From a virus, in the IMG/VR virus record IMGVR_UViG_3300030389_001641, positions 1 to 56,869 of that record: a stretch of 56,869 nucleotides of DNA; one strand, given 5' to 3'. A program made the position numbers and the translations under genes. Position 1 is the stretch's first letter. Each line of letters begins with the position of its first letter. The notes under the pieces are model-generated. The model ran no database searches and was not told the DNA's origin. It worked only from the letters and a program-made list of their open reading frames with translations. Positions 54,142 to 56,869 of this stretch are shown here, one piece after another.

Positions 54142-56055
54142 TTATGATGTAATGTAAGTTGCGGTAAGATACATTCTATTTTTATTAGAACCTGTCGCCA
54201 TATTTGCAACAGGAACTTGTCTGTAAGATGTTCTATCGCCTGTGTTATTTACAAGTGTAATATCGTCTGCACTGTTAATCCAACCACTTAAAGGAAAAAA
54301 GTTTAACCAAGCATCTTGTGCTGCTATTGAACCCACAGCCCCAAGAGATGTGCCTCCCGCTGCACCAAATGGCAAACCACTTACTATAACATTTCCAGAG
54401 GCACTGCCTAGTGTTATGCTACTAGTTCTAAGTAACAAATTAATGGTAACTTTATTACCAATTTTTGTGTAATGCCCTGTTTGATTAGCATAAGCAATAG
54501 AACTAAAAGCTGTACCAGTGGCTTCATATACAGGAGTAAACGTACCTTCTTCATAATCGTCTAAATGATTTGCACTACCAGTGCCACCGACATAAACACC
54601 ACCAGATAGGTAAAGATCTTTCCAACGAATAGAACTACCCCCTAAATCGTAACTATTATCTGCTGTTCCACCACTATTTGTGCAAGGGTCAGCTGAATTA
54701 TTACCAAATTTTATTCCCTTACTTGGCCCTGCTACATATGGTCTACTTCCATTTGCCCCAATACTCCCCACAGTAGAGCCGTCTTTGCGTAAATCTACAA
54801 TAGTGCCATCACTGTTCTGTCTATTAAAATAAGCTGCTTGAGCAGCATTTACAGAGGATGCAATTTGACCATTTGCATAAACATTAAAACCATAAACATC
54901 TGAACTATTATTGTAAGCTGTTGACTCAGTTGTACCCACCAATAAATTACCAGAGCTATTTATTGTTACTTTATTACTACCACTAATATAAAAATTATGT
55001 TCACTTGCATCTAAACGAAATTTTTTGTAAGCACTTTCAACCCTGTCGTAATTTGTAATTCTGTTTTCGCCTGTTGCTATTTCTGGTTGAATTTCAATTC
55101 CAGTACCAGTGCTACTATCAACAATTGATAAATCAGCAATAGGACTACTTGTGCCAATCCCAACATTGCCTGAACTATTTATTCTTACTCGTTCTGCACT
55201 ATTTACATCAATTTTAAAATCATTATCAATAGCACCTAATCTTGTGCTTCCTGTTGTGTCATCATCTTCAAAAGCAATGTAAGAACCTGCATCTGTGCTA
55301 ACAACTTTTACTGGTTCATTTTCAGTTCCACCATTAATAGTGGCCTTACCAGTAACAGTAACACCAGTAGATGTTGTTTCTAGTTTGTTTGATGCATTGT
55401 GATATAAAATAACCTCTCCACCATCTTCAGCGTAAATCATATTGTTACCATCAGGATCTTCAATAACTACAACACCGCTTCCTTGTATTAGAAGATTACC
55501 AGTGCCTTGGTCACTAATGTAACTATGATTTCCATCATGGTAGATTTGAAGATCACCACCAGCACCAAAAATAGCTTTAGCATTATCTCCAAACTCTAGG
55601 GCATTATCGGACTTATCCCAAACAGCATTGTAGTTTGCACCAGTGAAAGTTACGTCACCATTATGCGTAGCACCATCAGTTGTTACTACTCCATCTACAT
55701 TAAGTGTACTATCAAAATCCACTGCCCCTGTTACATTAAACGTGCCATTGTTTACTTTAACATTACCTTCTAGTGTACCACCAAAAACACTAAAAGTGTC
55801 ATACACCACAATATCAACAACATCACTTGCAACAGTAGCTGATAATCCTGCTATGGTATTAGCTGTATTGGTATTATAATCAACACCTGCTTTAAGCATA
55901 ACACCATTTAGGTATACATCTACGTAATTACCATCGGTAAAAGAAAGAGTAAGACCATTAGCATCAGCACCAGAGATACTAGTTGTACCTGCATTAGGGG
56001 TAAACTGAAATCTGGTCCTTACGCCTTGTGATGGTGATTTACCTAAGTATGGCAT
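54142..56055 (-). CDS. Large fibre without S74 domain (637 aa)
   Basis: MPYLGKSPSQGVRTRFQFTP start, a marine phage N-terminal virion-attachment module. Then collagen-free beta shaft with an LTGNL-type repeat, NVGIGTSSP, the NLLVGTTESTAYNNSSDVYG and NRQNSDGTIVDLRKDGSTVG module shared with the S74 fibres, and DLGGSSIRWKDLYLSGG. C-terminus DDYEEGTFTPVYEATGTAFS..., a jelly-roll-type end domain, likely the receptor-binding tip. No S74 chaperone, so it may need the neighbouring small proteins for folding. Confidence 0.85.
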   Translation of the reverse strand: MPYLGKSPSQGVRTRFQFTPNAGTTSISGADANGLTLSFTDGNYVDVYLNGVMLKAGVDYNTNTANTIAGLSATVASDVVDIVVYDTFSVFGGTLEGNVKVNNGTFNVTGAVDFDSTLNVDGVVTTDGATHNGDVTFTGANYNAVWDKSDNALEFGDNAKAIFGAGGDLQIYHDGNHSYISDQGTGNLLIQGSGVVVIEDPDGNNMIYAEDGGEVILYHNASNKLETTSTGVTVTGKATINGGTENEPVKVVSTDAGSYIAFEDDDTTGSTRLGAIDNDFKIDVNSAERVRINSSGNVGIGTSSPIADLSIVDSSTGTGIEIQPEIATGENRITNYDRVESAYKKFRLDASEHNFYISGSNKVTINSSGNLLVGTTESTAYNNSSDVYGFNVYANGQIASSVNAAQAAYFNRQNSDGTIVDLRKDGSTVGSIGANGSRPYVAGPSKGIKFGNNSADPCTNSGGTADNSYDLGGSSIRWKDLYLSGGVYVGGTGSANHLDDYEEGTFTPVYEATGTAFSSIAYANQTGHYTKIGNKVTINLLLRTSSITLGSASGNVIVSGLPFGAAGGTSLGAVGSIAAQDAWLNFFPLSGWINSADDITLVNNTGDRTSYRQVPVANMATGSNKNRMYLTATYITS

Positions 56056-56869
56056 TATTTACCCTCTAACGCTGTTAATCTTGCTTCTATTGATGAAAAG
56101 ATAAAAGAAAATAATTCTGGATACCTAACACCCAGTCTTGTCTGCTCTTTGCCATCATCATTTGTCCATGTATCTGAAATGAACAACCCATATTTAGTAG
56201 CATCTAGTCCCTCTGCCTCAAAAGCTGATTTTACTTCTTGTGCTACTATCCCTGTGTGTGTTCTTGCTTTGTCTCCTTTTTCTACAACCTTATCTCTCCA
56301 TCTAAATGTTTTAAACAATGTAGATAGTTTTTTGGCAACACTGAGTTCTTTATCTGTTGCACTTGCTATATCTTGCTTTTCATTCTCGTCTGATGTTTGA
56401 ATTGTACCATTAGTAGCAAATACATCATCAAAACGAACATTAGACCGACCTAAATCTATTGCATTATCTCTACTATCATTTGTGGAGGGGTCATAAGGTA
56501 TTATTTGGTCAATATTGTCGCCAAAACGCAATCCAACATCTCCTGAACCAATGTAAATGTCTGTTTGTCCATCAGTTTTACCAATACTACCCACAGTAGA
56601 GCCGTCTTTGCGTAACTCAACAATATTACCATCATTTGTTTGCCTGTTAAAAAAAGCAACACTACCTCCACTTCTTGCAACAGATAATGTGGTAGGTGCA
56701 ATTTGAATACCCTCTACACTACTTGAGGATGCAACACCAGCAGTAGTTGTGCCCACCAAAAAATTACCAGATGCGTCTATCCTAGCAGTGTTTGTGCTAC
56801 CATTACGAAACCTTACCACGCCAGCCAATGATGAATGCGAACCACCATATAATAATATGTTTGCACCAA
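56055..56869 (-). CDS. S74 fibre, main part (N-terminus beyond window edge)
   Basis: Open to the window end (upstream codons read GANILLYGGSHSS then LAGVVRFRNGS), 271 residues visible. Module NFLVGTTTAGVASSS, NRQTNDGNIVELRKDGSTVG, DNAIDLGRSNVRFDDVF, then S74 chaperone SDENEKQDIASATDKELSVA with THTGIVAQEVKSAFEAEGLD and LGVRYPELFSFIFSS coiled end. Nearly the same C-terminal 210 residues as the 700-residue fibre. Joined to bases 55-1 it would be a complete 289-residue protein. TAATG overlap with the large fibre. Confidence 0.85.
   Translation of the reverse strand, partial: GANILLYGGSHSSLAGVVRFRNGSTNTARIDASGNFLVGTTTAGVASSSSVEGIQIAPTTLSVARSGGSVAFFNRQTNDGNIVELRKDGSTVGSIGKTDGQTDIYIGSGDVGLRFGDNIDQIIPYDPSTNDSRDNAIDLGRSNVRFDDVFATNGTIQTSDENEKQDIASATDKELSVAKKLSTLFKTFRWRDKVVEKGDKARTHTGIVAQEVKSAFEAEGLDATKYGLFISDTWTNDDGKEQTRLGVRYPELFSFIFSSIEARLTALEGK

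Noticed and set aside
47763-56869. Diversity-generating retroelement acting on the fibres
   Set aside because: No reverse transcriptase gene and no template/variable repeat pair with adenine-specific changes was found.

Overview
This window looks like essentially the whole genome of an uncultured, AT-rich (roughly two-thirds A+T by eye) marine tailed phage of podovirus type. It encodes a large terminase subunit, portal, scaffold and HK97-type capsid protein, P22 gp4/gp10-like tail-machine proteins, large internal (ejection) proteins, and several fibres with self-cleaving S74 chaperone domains. I see no tape measure, tail tube, sheath, integrase, phage RNA polymerase, tRNA or CRISPR. The holin belongs to the family first named from alphaproteobacterial gene transfer agents. 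Together with the base composition and the many small proteins familiar from marine viromes, this suggests a marine alphaproteobacterial host (for example SAR11-like), but that is inference. The two window ends join in frame inside one fibre gene, so the molecule is probably circular or circularly permuted and was cut there arbitrarily.

Layout. (1) 19.7 kb leftward to base 1, minus strand: Gly/Pro-rich protein, lytic transglycosylase, TerL, portal, several small membrane and basic proteins, GTA-type holin, co-chaperonin Cpn10, scaffold, capsid and decoration proteins, a terminator, then head-tail adaptors and the first fibre. (2) 19.72-20.20 kb: a divergent control region with a candidate late promoter inside an inverted repeat, a GC-rich island and a cluster of TTGAC boxes. 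(3) 20.2-36.0 kb, mostly plus strand: early and replication genes. They begin with a VRR-NUC nuclease (minus strand) and a 100-bp array of TGTCTCAA boxes. Next come a run of tiny acidic or Cys-pair proteins, then a cytosine-5 methyltransferase containing a second long reading frame, GIY-YIG and PD-(D/E)XK nucleases, and a minus-strand SNF2 helicase cassette. The replication set follows: SSB-like protein, AEP primase, AlpA-like HTH, UvrD-like helicase and family A DNA polymerase. (4) 56.9-36.0 kb, minus strand, continuing the late unit across the junction: fibre cassette, gp10-like tail protein, small terminase subunit, ejection proteins, M15 endolysin and small membrane or secreted proteins, ending convergently against polA.

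The genes are packed with 1-4 nt start/stop overlaps (TAATG, ATGA), which point to translational coupling within two long divergent units that meet at about 36.03 kb. Early genes modify or cut DNA and replicate the genome. Late genes assemble a T=7-like head, a short tail with several fibres, an ejectosome and a lysis system (holin, two muralytic enzymes).

Most unusual signals: a 296-codon gene with its own good Shine-Dalgarno nested in the +1 frame of the methyltransferase; a top-strand bias of CCGAA confined to the early region, including a tight 8-bp-spaced cluster; the TGTCTCAA array; a signal-peptide start of the transglycosylase hidden in the preceding gene; a leucine at the Pol I 762-equivalent position; and matching VPF C-terminal tips on the SSB-like protein and primase.
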